From contig CM049322.1 of assembly GCA_026874595.1 (NCBI GenBank), forward strand, positions 45,689,340-45,753,339: a stretch of DNA of 64,000 nt. The letters run 5' to 3'. Positions 49,240-59,702 of the stretch are shown one piece after another. Position 1 is the first letter of the stretch. Each line of letters begins with the position of its first letter. The translations under genes were made by a program, and so were the position numbers. Source of the DNA: Sipunculus nudus (taxonomy: Eukaryota > Annelida > Sipuncula > Golfingiida > Sipunculidae). The notes under the pieces are model-generated. The model did no database searches. It had not been told where the DNA came from and saw nothing but the letters and a program-made list of their open reading frames with translations.

Positions 49240-51238
49240 TTGACCCATGGGTCACTGTGCTCAGCCGAAGTTGACCTTGAACGTTAAAATATAAATAAAA
49301 ACAAATGGAGATAAAATCTGAGAAGAAGTGGTAATATAGGCCATGATTGGTCGAAGAAACTGTTGCAAATAATATTTTTTGATCTTACCATGTGTTTCCT
49401 AATTTTAAGAATGTATGCAGTTTGTGAATAAAGATCTATATTATTACCATGACCACTGATTGGCTTTTTGATAAGCTGTTGACAGTTCAGCAGTTTAAAC
49501 ATTTGTTCAATTAGATTCTATTTTTTTATAAAACCAATTTGTTCTCTATTTTATCCAATGTTTACAGTTCCCATAACATTAACACTCCATAGGTGGAAGG
49601 ACTTGATGGTTGGTGTAACACCTCTGTATACATTTTCATTATTTTATAAATGTTGTGCACTTGCAAATAAAACTATTGTCCAAAGTGCTCAGATGCAGGG
49701 ACAAAGTGATGACAAAGGGGGGGGGGGGGGTGATGAGGGGAGTAACAAATTCCATTGAATATACTTCTTACAGGTTATAAAAAAGTCAACTGTGTTTACA
49801 GAAAAAAAGGTTATTTATAATAATTAAATATTTTAAAACAGGTAAAAAATGGAAAAAGAATCAAATCACTTTAATTCCCATTCCATTGAAGCAGGAAAAT
49901 AATGAACAAATGTTTGCACTAGATCTTCATCTTTTTAATAACATCAATTTTTTTTCAAGTTTATAAATTTTACTATGCATTCACTGTATAACGTATATAT
50001 CTGAATATCTAAGTTGATTCATAATTCACAAACTGCATCAAAAGTTATAGCTTATTTGGTCAGGTAACATCACAGTATGTACACAGATCTATTTTTATTA
50101 TATATATTTCTTAAATTTGAAAAACAAAAATTTGAAAATAACACGATTTAGAATTCACAATTTTAAGTTGCACCTTGACTTATCCATGATTTGGCTCACA
50201 TATTATCCAAATTATGCCTACTGATGGGTTTAATTATATTTTAATTCGCTAAAATTATTTAAAAGGAGATGCCACATTACCACAACACGACATCAACTAG
50301 ATTACTCTTTGAATAATTATTTCAAGAAAAGTTTTGTACACTTGAATGTAAACAGCTTCACAATTAAAGAAATACAGTTATTGCAATACACTAGGAGAGG
50401 GGGAGGGAGAGGTGCCATAAGAATAAATGTACACCTGTGACAGCAGGGGTGATCGACTAGCGTTGCATCACTGATAAGGTTACCCAGGCTGGGCTGATCG
50501 ATCAGAAGTGGATCTTGACAATGCAAATCATTACAAAAGAGCCTCTGTAGAAAACTTCAATAACTAGTATAATTTTTTTTAAACTTTACTTTCAAATTTC
50601 AGGTTAAATTCTTATGTTTACCTGCTGTGAATATTAAATCAAATGTAAAAAAAAAATGCAATGGTCAATGTTGGCCAAAATTTAAGGTACTAATTTTATA
50701 TTTATGCCAATAACATAAAATTTAAAAAAATCAAGTCTAATTTTAGGTATACAATTAAATTTTTATTGAATAAAGCCATATAACTGGAAAAAATGCTTTA
50801 GCATTATCACATTATCACATTATCATGTGAAGGGATTCAGCTTTCTTTCCCTATTGTTTTACAAAGTGCATCATGTTTTGGTCCATAAGTTTCACAAATT
50901 ACGTAATACTGACCTAATTTCTGGCATGTACATAGGAACTATAGATAGAAATAATTATAGTAAATATTAAGGAAAGAAAAGTGATATTAGGCAGTCCTGA
51001 AAGTGTTTAATAACAGGTTTTTAATTGAAAATTCAGGTTTTACCTTAATTTCTCGAAGGAACAAACCTGCAATGACCCAGTGTACGGTTTGGTAGGGGGT
51101 CTTGGGAACATCAAACAGTATGCTGAATTTTTGATTCGTTGGTCTGATGGTTTCAAAACATGCCAGTCTAAAAGGACAGGCTGACGGACAACGGACCATT
51201 ACTGTAGCTCAGATTACTTGTAGTCAGCTGAGCTAAAA
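49240..51238 (+). mobile_element. family I dispersed element, copy 2
   Basis: It starts TGACCCATGGGTCACTGTGC and ends TAGTCAGCTGAGCTAAAA. Its first 400 bases (AAATGGAGATAAAA, TTGTTGCAAATAAT, CCATG.ATTTCCTAA, GATAAGCTGTTGACAGTTCA) and last 170 bases (CATCAAACAGTATGCTGA...) match the shorter copy at 54548-55401. A G11 run lies near 49718. Confidence 0.75.
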
Positions 51239-51617
51239 ATGTAATATAAATATGGTTACTTAATGCAGTTGAAAATCTTAATTGTAAACTTTGAAGTAAT
51301 TTAACATAAATTACAATTCCACTTTTAAAATAAAATATCTCATTGATACACTCAAATGCACAACAAGCTAAAATTTAACAAGAACTAGCATTGTATATTA
51401 ATATTTGGTTCCCAAAGTCTTTGCAAACAAAATGGTCTTAAATCACAATATGAAATGTTAAGTTTTGATGCCCAGGTGTCGACTGTAGTGGGCACTTTTG
51501 TATCATCTTTGCCAATGGCATACTTTTCTATAAACAAACATGTCTTTTGCAACCTCTGAGCGTAACTGATGGCAAATACCCAAAGGTTGTGAACCAAGCT
51601 GCCATGACCAGTGAAAA

Positions 51618-51716
51618 CTACTTTTCTGCCCCTTCAATAACAAGTTGCTCATCCACTTTCAGCTGGAACTGGCCCTTGCCGTCTTCCTTGATGGTGGAGA
51701 AAGGTGATGTGACATC
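51618..51716 (-). CDS. small possible Rdx/SelW-like protein gene, exon 3 (last)
   Basis: After TTACAG, GAT opens 32 codons to TAG: DVTSPFSTIKEDGKGQFQLK then VDEQLVIEGAEK. It is entered in phase 0, matching the end of exon 2 at 54290. The G-x-G-x-F-x-L-x-V-D-x-Q-L-V pattern resembles the second half of Rdx/SelW-type thioredoxin-fold proteins such as MIEN1, but also loosely mitochondrial ribosomal protein mL53. Composition is clearly coding compared with the AT-rich flanks. Confidence 0.6.
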   Translation of the reverse strand, partial: DVTSPFSTIKEDGKGQFQLKVDEQLVIEGAEK

Positions 51717-51873
51717 CTGTAATGGAAATACCATAGAAATACTCAAGAGAATTATCAAAATAGCCAATAAGTGTTTGAAATTGATGCTCTTATAGCTGTA
51801 ATTGGATGCTGCTTTATAATGTTTATTGTCAGTTACTTTAAATTATAATACAGCTTTAGATTGAACAGAACGA

Positions 51874-53445
51874 ACAAGGGACCTAGGGGTCCCAGAGCTC
51901 AGCTGAAACTGACTCTGAGAACAGTGGCATAATTTCCAAGTGATTGTGTTGACTGTGCACCTTCATGGCTACATGAAAGTTGTGGGAGACTCATAATCAC
52001 ATATTGTGAAAGTTTCAGTATTTCTACTAAGTGATTGGAATATGCATGTAAAAATACCCAGAGAACTTATAAAACCCTGTAAAGTATAGAATACTGGACA
52101 TGGACCAAAATATAATAATAAACATTAATTCATTAGCTGGTATAAAATGCTGTAAAAAATCAAATGAGCATAAACTAAATTTGACAAGCATGTTAAAACA
52201 AGCAAATTATGTTATAATTGCATTTGCACTGTGTAATAAATGACACTTTTGGCCTTGAATCTATATCTGGACATGTGTCCTGCATCACTTAAACTGTATA
52301 CATTGCAGCTTCAGCAGGTCCACCACCCTATTTGTCACAACAGGTCACAAGCTGCTTTGTTTACCTTTTTGAATGCTCTATTGCGTAAGTTACTCATTAT
52401 ATAAATATATCCTTATTCATAGCAGCCTTCAGTAATGAAAACGTCTTCCACAGATAACAGACGACTGTCACTCAGATTTATATTTAACATCTTAGTCACC
52501 CTTAGTGTCTACCTCATTCACTGAAGACATCAAATCTGAGTTTGTTCACAAAACTGGGGACCATGGGTCTTGATGCTCAGGTCAATTTGTCTATAGAAAT
52601 ATGATTATGAGCTTTTCAAAATATGGGTGCCAGATATATATAGATAACTGTGATCAGTTTGAAGCCAACCTGTCTACCCATACTTGAGTTATCATTCATA
52701 AACTAATATATGAATGGATGAGTTCTGTTACTTTGAACTTTAACCTAGAGACCCGAAAATCAAGAGAAAACTTCCCCTATTAGCAAGTTTGAAATGGAAA
52801 GTTTGGCTCAAAATACATCCACAATCTTTTTAAAAGTGTAGGTCATGTGACCTTGACCTCATGCGTTAGAGATGGGTGAACTATAGGTCAAATTTGAAAT
52901 CCATATCCAAACTGGAGTTATCACCAGGATACAAATTTGACAGACATACAGAAAGATGAACAGATGGACGGACAGGGTGATTAATATAGGGCATCTCCTT
53001 TCTCAAGCGGGGCCCTAATAAATACAAAAGGACACAGTTGAAACCACAGTTGCGAATCTGATAGTATCAACATAATTTGGCATTCTGAAAATAAAAGAAG
53101 AAATGCATAAAAAATACAGGTGGCACCATCAATCTTAGAAACTGAAGAAACATTCCATGACCAATAAGCATGCAAAGAATCATGGAGATCAATGCATTAG
53201 TTATTCAGAAACTGGAGCTTTTGTATCAAATTTTTCATTATTCTGGGGGGTATGTAAGGGTCCCATAGCTCAAAGGATATGGGTAACAGAGATCTAATTT
53301 CAGGTTTCTATGGAGATTTTTCATGGACCTCCCTGGATGTCAAATATAAGATTGTAGGTCCAGCAGTTACGATTTGTGCCTTATTAACGGACGGACAAAG
53401 AGTGTTTGTTATAGTTCAGATGACTTTTAGTCAGCTGAGCTAAAA
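51874..53445 (+). mobile_element. family I dispersed element, copy 3
   Basis: It starts GGGACCTAGGGGTCCCAGAG and ends TTTTAGTCAGCTGAGCTAAAA. The GGTGGCACCATCA...ATTCAGAAACTGGAGCTTTT module at 53115-53225 matches the 8.4-10.8 kb copy. Confidence 0.7.
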
Positions 53446-53783
53446 TATTGTAAAAGTTTTGTGCCACCAGTTTTAGGGAACTGACAAATCTAGTTGTTGT
53501 TAACATTCAAGGCAAGATTCATGGCAATCCATGCATACATTATCAATATACTGGAGGTTTTCTATCAAATTTTCTATTATTGTGGGGGGGGGGGGGGTAA
53601 CTGCTTGAAGGAAATAGGTTGCAGTGACTTATTTTCATGTTTCCAAGAATATTTTTTATAAACCTACTTGGATTTTAAGTAACAAGTTTCCAGGATTAGC
53701 GGTTACATTTTTTGTGGCTGGACTGACGACAGACAATGCGCCACTCTTATACCTAAGTTGACTTTCAGTCAGCTGAGCTAAAA
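53446..53783 (+). mobile_element. family I dispersed element, partial copy 4
   Basis: 3' part only: the TGCCACCAGTTT...ATACTGGAGGTTTT module, a G14 run at 53584, the GACGACAGACAATG stretch and the TCAGTCAGCTGAGCTAAAA end. It directly follows copy 3. Confidence 0.65.
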
Positions 53784-54289
53784 CCTGACTTGAATTGTCG
53801 GTCTTGTCCTTTTTGCGGTGTTTCATCATCTTTACTGGTCAAGTTCTTCCTCTTTTGCCCACTCTTTCCTCATCTCCCATACTTTGCTTTCGTGTGGGCA
53901 GCATCTGGAGTGTCAGTAAGTGGTATTCTTATTGCTTTCATCGTGCCGGGAAGGGGTTCCTTCCAGGAATATAAATACTTCACAGAAATCACTCATATAA
54001 ATAATAATACTTGAACCGACTCTTCTTAATCCACCTTTTGCTAACATTTGTTTACCCTGCAGGTAATAATTTAAAAAAATAACAATTAACAAGTGAAAAC
54101 AAAAACCATTCTAGTGTACCAACAGAAATATAGTTGTGATTGCTTACAGTTATTATTTCCACCAACATCACTTACTTCAGGTATCAGACTGTCATTGTTA
54201 TATTTCTTTTTTAGATATGTTTTAAAATTAAAATAATTCTAAAGTATTGTACAGGCTACAACCCGTTGATCTTAACAGAAAGTACTTAC

Positions 54290-54362
54290 ATATTTTCCTA
54301 TATGAGGATACTGATGTAACAGAGCAGTCATTATTCTTTTATATCCTTTCCTGAATGGGCAC
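54290..54362 (-). CDS. small possible Rdx/SelW-like protein gene, exon 2
   Basis: This 73-bp exon lies between TTAATCTTTTCAG and TAT|GTAAGT, entered in phase 2 and left in phase 0. With CG from exon 1 it reads R, then CPFRKGYKRIMTALLHQYPH, then IGKY. An N-terminal cysteine, GY, and a helix ending in QYP recall the CxxC-GY...FP arrangement of SelW-like proteins, but the second active-site cysteine is absent. It sits between family I copies 4 and 5. Confidence 0.6.
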
Positions 54363-54547
54363 CTGAAAAGATTAATATTTGATCATTAAAACATGCAACT
54401 CGAACAAAGAGGGAGTGTCTCCTGGTTCCTCTCCTTTTCGAGGTGAGCACCTTTATTCTTCACTGTACCACTTCTGTTTCCAGTAAAATTCTGAATCTGC
54501 CTATATATGATACCACATATATATTACACTGGTGAGTAATTAAAATC

Positions 54548-55401
54548 AAGGGACCAAAGGGTCACTGTGCTCTTCTTGAGTTGAACTTGAAGGTAAAAAT
54601 CTAAAATAATATCAAATGGAGATAAAAGGGGAAAAGGCAATATAGTCCTTGATGGGTTTGTATTTATGAGTAAGAAATTGTTGCAAATAATGTTCTGTGA
54701 CCAAACCATGCATTTCCTAATGTTAAAATTGAAGCATGTGAGCAGGTTGTGAAAATAAGATGTGTATTATTACCAAGATCATTAGTTGGCCTTTTGATAC
54801 ACTGTTGAAAGTTCAGTAGTTTCACTTTTGTTCAATTTGATCTATTTTTTAATATATATCATTAATACATGGGAGTTACACCATCTCTGTATTTTTATAG
54901 TGTACATACCAGGGTAGGGACCAGGTACTTGTATCTGTACCTAGGTATATTCGAAAGTACCTGTACCTGTACCTATAGGCACTTTACAAAACTGCTGTAC
55001 CTGTACCTGAACCTGTACCTGACCATTTTTCAATACCTGTTCCTGTACCTAGGTACTGTCACATGTACCTGGACCCAACCCTGGTGTATATACATAGGAT
55101 TTTCACTTAATTCTACAATGCTTACAGAATAAAAAAGTTCATTTACAATTACTTAATATTTAAAATAGGAGAGAAAGGCTTAGACACACAAAGCTGATAA
55201 CAAAGAAGTTTTTTTTAGTCTCAGTGACCCATTTTGATAGGAGATTTAGGGGACATCTAACAGTATGCTGAGTTTTGGATTTGGAGGTCTAACGGTTTCA
55301 AAATGTGCAAGTCTAACGGACTGAAAACAGACGGAAAGACTGACAACGGAAAATGGACCACGACTATACCTCAATTGACTAATAATCAGCTGAGCTTAAA
55401 A
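54548..55401 (+). mobile_element. family I dispersed element, copy 5 (short)
   Basis: It starts GGGACCAAAGGGTCACTGTG and ends AATCAGCTGAGCTTAAAA. It is an internally deleted relative of 49240-51238. A TGTACC-type hexamer array (54915-55085) lies inside it. Confidence 0.75.
54915..55085. repeat. degenerate (CTGTAC)n hexanucleotide array
   Basis: CCTGTACCTGTACCT-type units in three blocks separated by short spacers. The plus-strand translation is a periodic Leu/Tyr/Thr-rich artefact. Confidence 0.9.
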
Positions 55402-55487
55402 TAACAAGTGACTGCATTGCCCTATAAGCTTTAAAACAATTTATTGTGTGTATGAGACTGATATGAGATATTGACATTGACATATTA

Positions 55488-56540
55488 TTATGTATGTGTA
55501 CCCATCTTCACTCGACATCAAATACATGGAGGGGGTGGGGAGGGGGGGGGGGGGTTTGAGGTGTTGGAAATGTCAATGTCTCTCTGTTGAATGTAACCAG
55601 CTTCACACATATGTGTGTACCTGTCTTCACTCGACATCAAATACATGGAGTGTGTGTGTGTGTGTGTGGGGGGGGGGGGGAGTGAGGTGTTGGACAGTAC
55701 TCTCTGACAAATGTGACTGGCCTCACACACATAGGTATGTGTACCTGTCTTCACTCGACATCAAATACATGGAGTGTGTGTGTGTGTGGGGGGGTGAGGT
55801 GTTGGACAGTACTCTCTGACAAATGTGACTGGCCTCACACACATAAGTATGTGTACCTGTCTTCACCCGACATCAAATACATGGAGTGTGTGTGGGTGGG
55901 GGGGGGGGGAGTGAGGTGTTGGACAGTACTCTCTGTCAAATGTGACTGGCCTCACACACATAGGTATGTGTACCTGTCTTCACTCGACATCAAATACATG
56001 GAGTGTGTGTGTGGGGGGGGGGGGGGGAGTGAGGTGTTGGACAGTACTCTCTGACAAATGTGACTGGCCTCACACACATAGGTATGTGTACCTGTCTTCA
56101 CTCGACATCAAATACATGGAGTGTGTGTGTGGGGGGGGGGGAGTGAGGTGTTGGACAGTACTCTCTATCAAATGGAGGGGGATGGTGAGGGGAGGGGGGT
56201 TTGAGGTGTTGGACAGTACTTTCTGTCAAATGTGACTGGCCTCACACACATAGGTGTGTGTACCTGTCTTCACTCGACATCAAATACATGGAGTGTGTGG
56301 GGGGGGGGTGAGGTGTTGGACAGTACTCTCTATCAAATCTATCAAATGGAGGGGGATAGTGAGGGGAGGGGGGTTTGAGGTGTTGGACAGTACTCTCTGT
56401 CAAATGTGACTGGCCTCACACACATAGGTGTGTGTACCTGTCTTCACTCGACATCAAATACATGGAGTGGTTGAGGGGGGGAGGGGTTGAAGTGTTGGAC
56501 AGTGCTTTCTGCTTATGTGACTTTCTTCACACGGGTAGGT
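55488..56540. repeat. about 113-175 bp satellite, eight units with embedded G runs
   Basis: Each unit has ACTCGACATCAAATACATGG, a GTGTGTG stretch, a run of 7-15 G, GAGGTGTTGGACAGTACTCT and TGTGACTGGCCTCACACACA. Unit starts are near 55511, 55631, 55755, 55867, 55984, 56102, 56273 and 56448. The last units carry an extra about 55-bp GAGGGG-rich insertion. The long frames (97-113 codons) follow the repeat and change with G-run length. Confidence 0.95.
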
Positions 56541-57720
56541 GTATATACTATCTTTTCCCACTAATAAATTAGTACTTTGAGGATGGGGAGATAGTACTCT
56601 CTGTCAGATATTACTTTATTAGTTCAAACATGTATGCATGTACCAGTACTTGGAAGAAGAGTGATGGGTTGGACATTCAATATTACTCTCTCACAGATAG
56701 ATACATTTATACATAAAGAAGGTTGCTATACCAAACTCACAACAAGGCCCATAGATGTGTATCAAATGGAATTATTTTTTTATTATAAGTGCTCAGTTTA
56801 GTACTGTACATATTCTGTGATAGATAATTGAAATTTAATTGAAGAACTTACAAACTGTTGAATTAGCAGGAGGCACATAACAGTTGTAATTTTCAAATTC
56901 AACAAGTTGTCAAAGAAAAAATGCATAGATGTTCTGTTTTATTTTACTTTTTATGCTGGAAGTTGATCATTGGTCCAAGTATGTGAAAATATTAATAAAG
57001 GTTGCTGTCTGGCCTTTATAAATTATATAAACTGTTGTAAGCTTTTAATCATATCATATATGTACAGAGGCTACATCATAATGGTATTGTATATATGTAT
57101 GGAAGAGGTAGGTGAGAAATCACCATTGCAAACTAATTTTTATATTGAGGCATTATGAAACACACTGCTGACAAGGCTCTAAAATGGATACTCCTTTTCA
57201 ATATCAGCTGGGTATAATTAAAAAACAAAGTGAGTTGACAATGTAAATTCTAATTTAAAAAAAAAATAATTTTGAGTTTACCAGCACATGCAATAGAATA
57301 TATGTATAAAAGTAATTTTTGTATTTTTTTTATAAATCTTAAAGGTTAAATCATTTTTTTTAATGTGTTGTCCTATAGCCACACTTAATATAATCCATTA
57401 GAACATAAAATAATTTATCGAAGACATGAACATTCATTAATGTTACTGTTCCTATGTAAGGACTCAGCATTTTATTTATTCTTTTGTTAACTGTATTCTG
57501 TAACTATATAAATATTAAATATATGTGGCCTGGATGACATCCCAGGCATCTGATTTGGACTGAACAATATTGTCAATAATAATAATACAACAAAAAATAT
57601 AATCCGTACATAGCGAAAATGCCCAGTTATGTAATAAGTAAATAAACATGCATGTGTCTGCTGGTAATAACTTGTACCCAGTATACGTATAACTTGGACA
57701 CAACACGTTTTGGGATGCAA
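56541..57720. other. AT-rich interval in intron 1 of the small gene
   Basis: No exon with fitting phase was found. A minus-strand GTAAGT near 56850 follows an open stretch, but it has no acceptor. Confidence 0.4.
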
Positions 57721-57938
57721 ATGTCGTTTGTTTACATGCCGGGGACGGGGGGGGGGGGGCGGTAGCGCTGTTAAAGACCGGCTGAGTAATGCTTTTCAAA
57801 GTCGTGTTGCTCCTTGATTCTAATGCAATGCGGATTTTTACATCCGGCAGACCATATAGGAATCGTCCTTTGTAGGTGACATCCGTTAAAAGGCCTTTTC
57901 ATCGCGAAAACATACCAAGCCACCTGCTTTTGCCTTAC

Positions 57939-57949
57939 CGGGCCGCCAT
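57939..57949 (-). CDS. small possible Rdx/SelW-like protein gene, exon 1 (start)
   Basis: Minus-strand CAAG-ATG-GCG-GCC-CG|GTAAGG encodes MAA and two bases of an Arg codon (phase 2), matching entry into exon 2. Joined to 54362-54290 and 51716-51618 it gives an uninterrupted 60-residue protein. The ATG lies in AAGATGGCGGC, the YY1 motif often found over start codons, and an in-frame TAG lies upstream. The total is short for a SelW-like protein (about 85-115), so an internal exon may be missing. A second ATGGCGGCG at about 57978 is in another frame. Confidence 0.5.
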
Positions 57950-57952
57950 CTT
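57942..57952 (-). promoter_or_regulatory. YY1-type motif over start codon
   Basis: AAGATGGCGGC on the minus strand, within a GC-rich stretch (57730-58270) unlike the AT-rich surroundings. A G14 run sits at 57747-57760. Confidence 0.6.
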
Positions 57953-58083
57953 GAAAATCCCACTGCACTAGACGCCGCCATGCGCCTAACATTCCACGGC
58001 GTAAAACTAAATGTAGATGTGCCAAGTTGTTTCACCTGTTTACAAGCAATTGCCATGATCATCATGATACAAAACTGACTTAC

Positions 58084-58309
58084 CTGAAAGCTTGAATTTC
58101 TGAGAGTGACGGATTCTCTGCATAAAAATAGTAATTTGCTGTTGGTCTTTCTGACACCTCATGTCACTGGTGAAGCCGCCAAGAAGATACACGTCACGCG
58201 TGACGTGTTCAGTCAAACGCCGGCAGTGCACCCTCGCGTTAATATAACGAATTAATGACACACTCGCGGGAAAGGGGTTTTTACGGGAAATACATAAAAC
58301 AAAACCCAT
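58084..58309 (-). other. possible alternative/non-coding first exon
   Basis: An open minus-strand stretch ends in TTTCAG|GTAAGTCAG, an ideal donor. Its frames do not match exon 2 of the small gene. The next acceptor (AAACAG ending at 58036) would leave an intron of only 48 bp, so it is more likely a 5' UTR exon or alternative promoter. Confidence 0.3.
58190..58207. promoter_or_regulatory. 18-bp perfect palindrome with two TGACGTG sites
   Basis: CACGTCACGCGTGACGTG is fully palindromic and holds two TGACGTG elements in opposite directions, typical of CRE/ATF or unfolded-protein-response (ATF6/XBP1) sites, and a central ACGCGT. It lies about 250 bp upstream of the small gene start. Confidence 0.55.
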
Positions 58310-58396
58310 TTACAAGAGGCTATGGGTGAGGGAAGAAAGAACAACCCGTTTATCTAGAAACAACCGTTTTATAAAACCCTTTCTTCTTACAGTGTA
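58262..58396. mobile_element. right arm: ACAGTGTA end with AAACCC motifs
   Basis: It ends TTTCTTCTTACAGTGTA, the inverse of the left arm start at 48073, and carries AAACCC, CCCGTTT and CCGTTTTAT motifs inward. Confidence 0.5.
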
Positions 58397-58500
58397 TAAA
58401 AAGCATGTGTGTGTTAAAAATTGTGGAAATTTTGGCCCAGAAAGGCCCATTTGCCTTGGAGGTCCCAAGTCTTTGCGAATCGTAGCAGGGTAAAAGGCCG
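58394..58500. repeat. direct repeat flanking the 10.3-kb segment, right copy
   Basis: Parallels 47703-47860 in the same orientation. Confidence 0.5.
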
Positions 58501-59336
58501 GTTTCGGTTCATGTTGCCTGTGATTGTAAAAATATGGCGGGTGAACCCAGCCCGTGTGTTAACATTTGTGTCAACTGTCATGAAACTGCAATATTCAGAA
58601 TATTAATAATAAAGACATGAATCTGTTTATTGAATAAAATATTTTTTATTTTGTTGTGTTTTCGGTTAATAAACCGTACCATTAAAACCTATGCAGTATT
58701 CAGATGTGTCAATATGTAAAATAAGAATATATTTTAAAGAAGGAGAGGAGGGGGGTGGTTTATTGCCCTTACTTTCAGGCTTCCACCGTTACCCCGGTCT
58801 TCTTGCAGGGCACAATGGACGCTAGACCTTTTATGATAAAGATATTTTTTAGCTGTGATCGTCTGAAATCGTCCGTGTCAATTTTTTTAGGAAATTGTCA
58901 ACTGTCAGTCGAGCCAAAAAATGATTCGGTTTACTACTGGGGTCAAACGAGGTCATCCCTCCCAGGGAATCAAAGAGCGCGTCCTACGCCGATACCGGCC
59001 AGGATTGGTTTCTTTTGGGGCCAAATAATTAAACCACGCCGGGGTTTACAAATATCTCCTTAAAATTATATCCCGGGCCAGTCAAACATTATTCACACAC
59101 GTGCGGCTATTTGCCGACAAGACACATCGACTATATGATATCATTATATTCCTCCCGCTGAAAATACGCTTTGCACGGGCAACCCGGCTCCCGGGGGTGG
59201 TACAACGAACACCTGACATCATTTTAATCAACCTTTTTTAGACCGACAGTGCTAAAAAATGTCGGCCTGTTTTTATATAAGATATCCGAAAATGGTGCTC
59301 ATTTTGACATTTCAACATTTTTTTTACCTCTAATTT
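58501..59336. other. intergenic, no gene seen
   Basis: Mixed-composition DNA with CpG-containing stretches (58960-59000, 59160-59210) but no exon model. Confidence 0.35.
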
Positions 59337-59480
59337 ATCGGCCCAAAAACCAGGAGTGCGAGGGTGTGGATGTCTGAGTGAGAGGATGTGTGTGAGGGAG
59401 AGGGAGTGTGAGAGGGAGAGGTAGGCGGGTGTGAGTGAGGGAGTGAGTGAGGGAGTGAGTGAGAGGGAGGGTTGGTGTAT
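59337..59480. repeat. degenerate GAGGGAGTGTGAG low-complexity tract
   Basis: GAGTGAGGGAGTGAGTGAGG-type units, related to 45243-45372. Confidence 0.85.
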
Positions 59481-59531
59481 GAGGAAATGCCTCTTGTCAC
59501 AGAAAGAATGTGTGCCACATGGGTTCCTTCA

Positions 59532-59536
<5 letters not shown>

Positions 59537-59587
<51 letters not shown>

Positions 59588-59614
59588 CGATGGCAATTCA
59601 CATGATATCGATCT

Positions 59615-59646
<32 letters not shown>

Positions 59647-59656
59647 TTCTCTCTCC

Positions 59657-59695
<39 letters not shown>
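59537..59695. repeat. (AT)n - (CT)n - (AT)n microsatellite cluster
   Basis: A 48-bp AT run at 59537-59586, C9 plus (CT)n at 59617-59650, and a second AT run at 59657-59695. Confidence 0.95.

Positions 59696-59699
<4 letters not shown>

Positions 59700-59702
<3 letters not shown>

Noticed and set aside
55490-56572. Several 65-113 codon plus-strand reading frames
   Set aside because: Translations of the G-run satellite; frame depends on homopolymer length.
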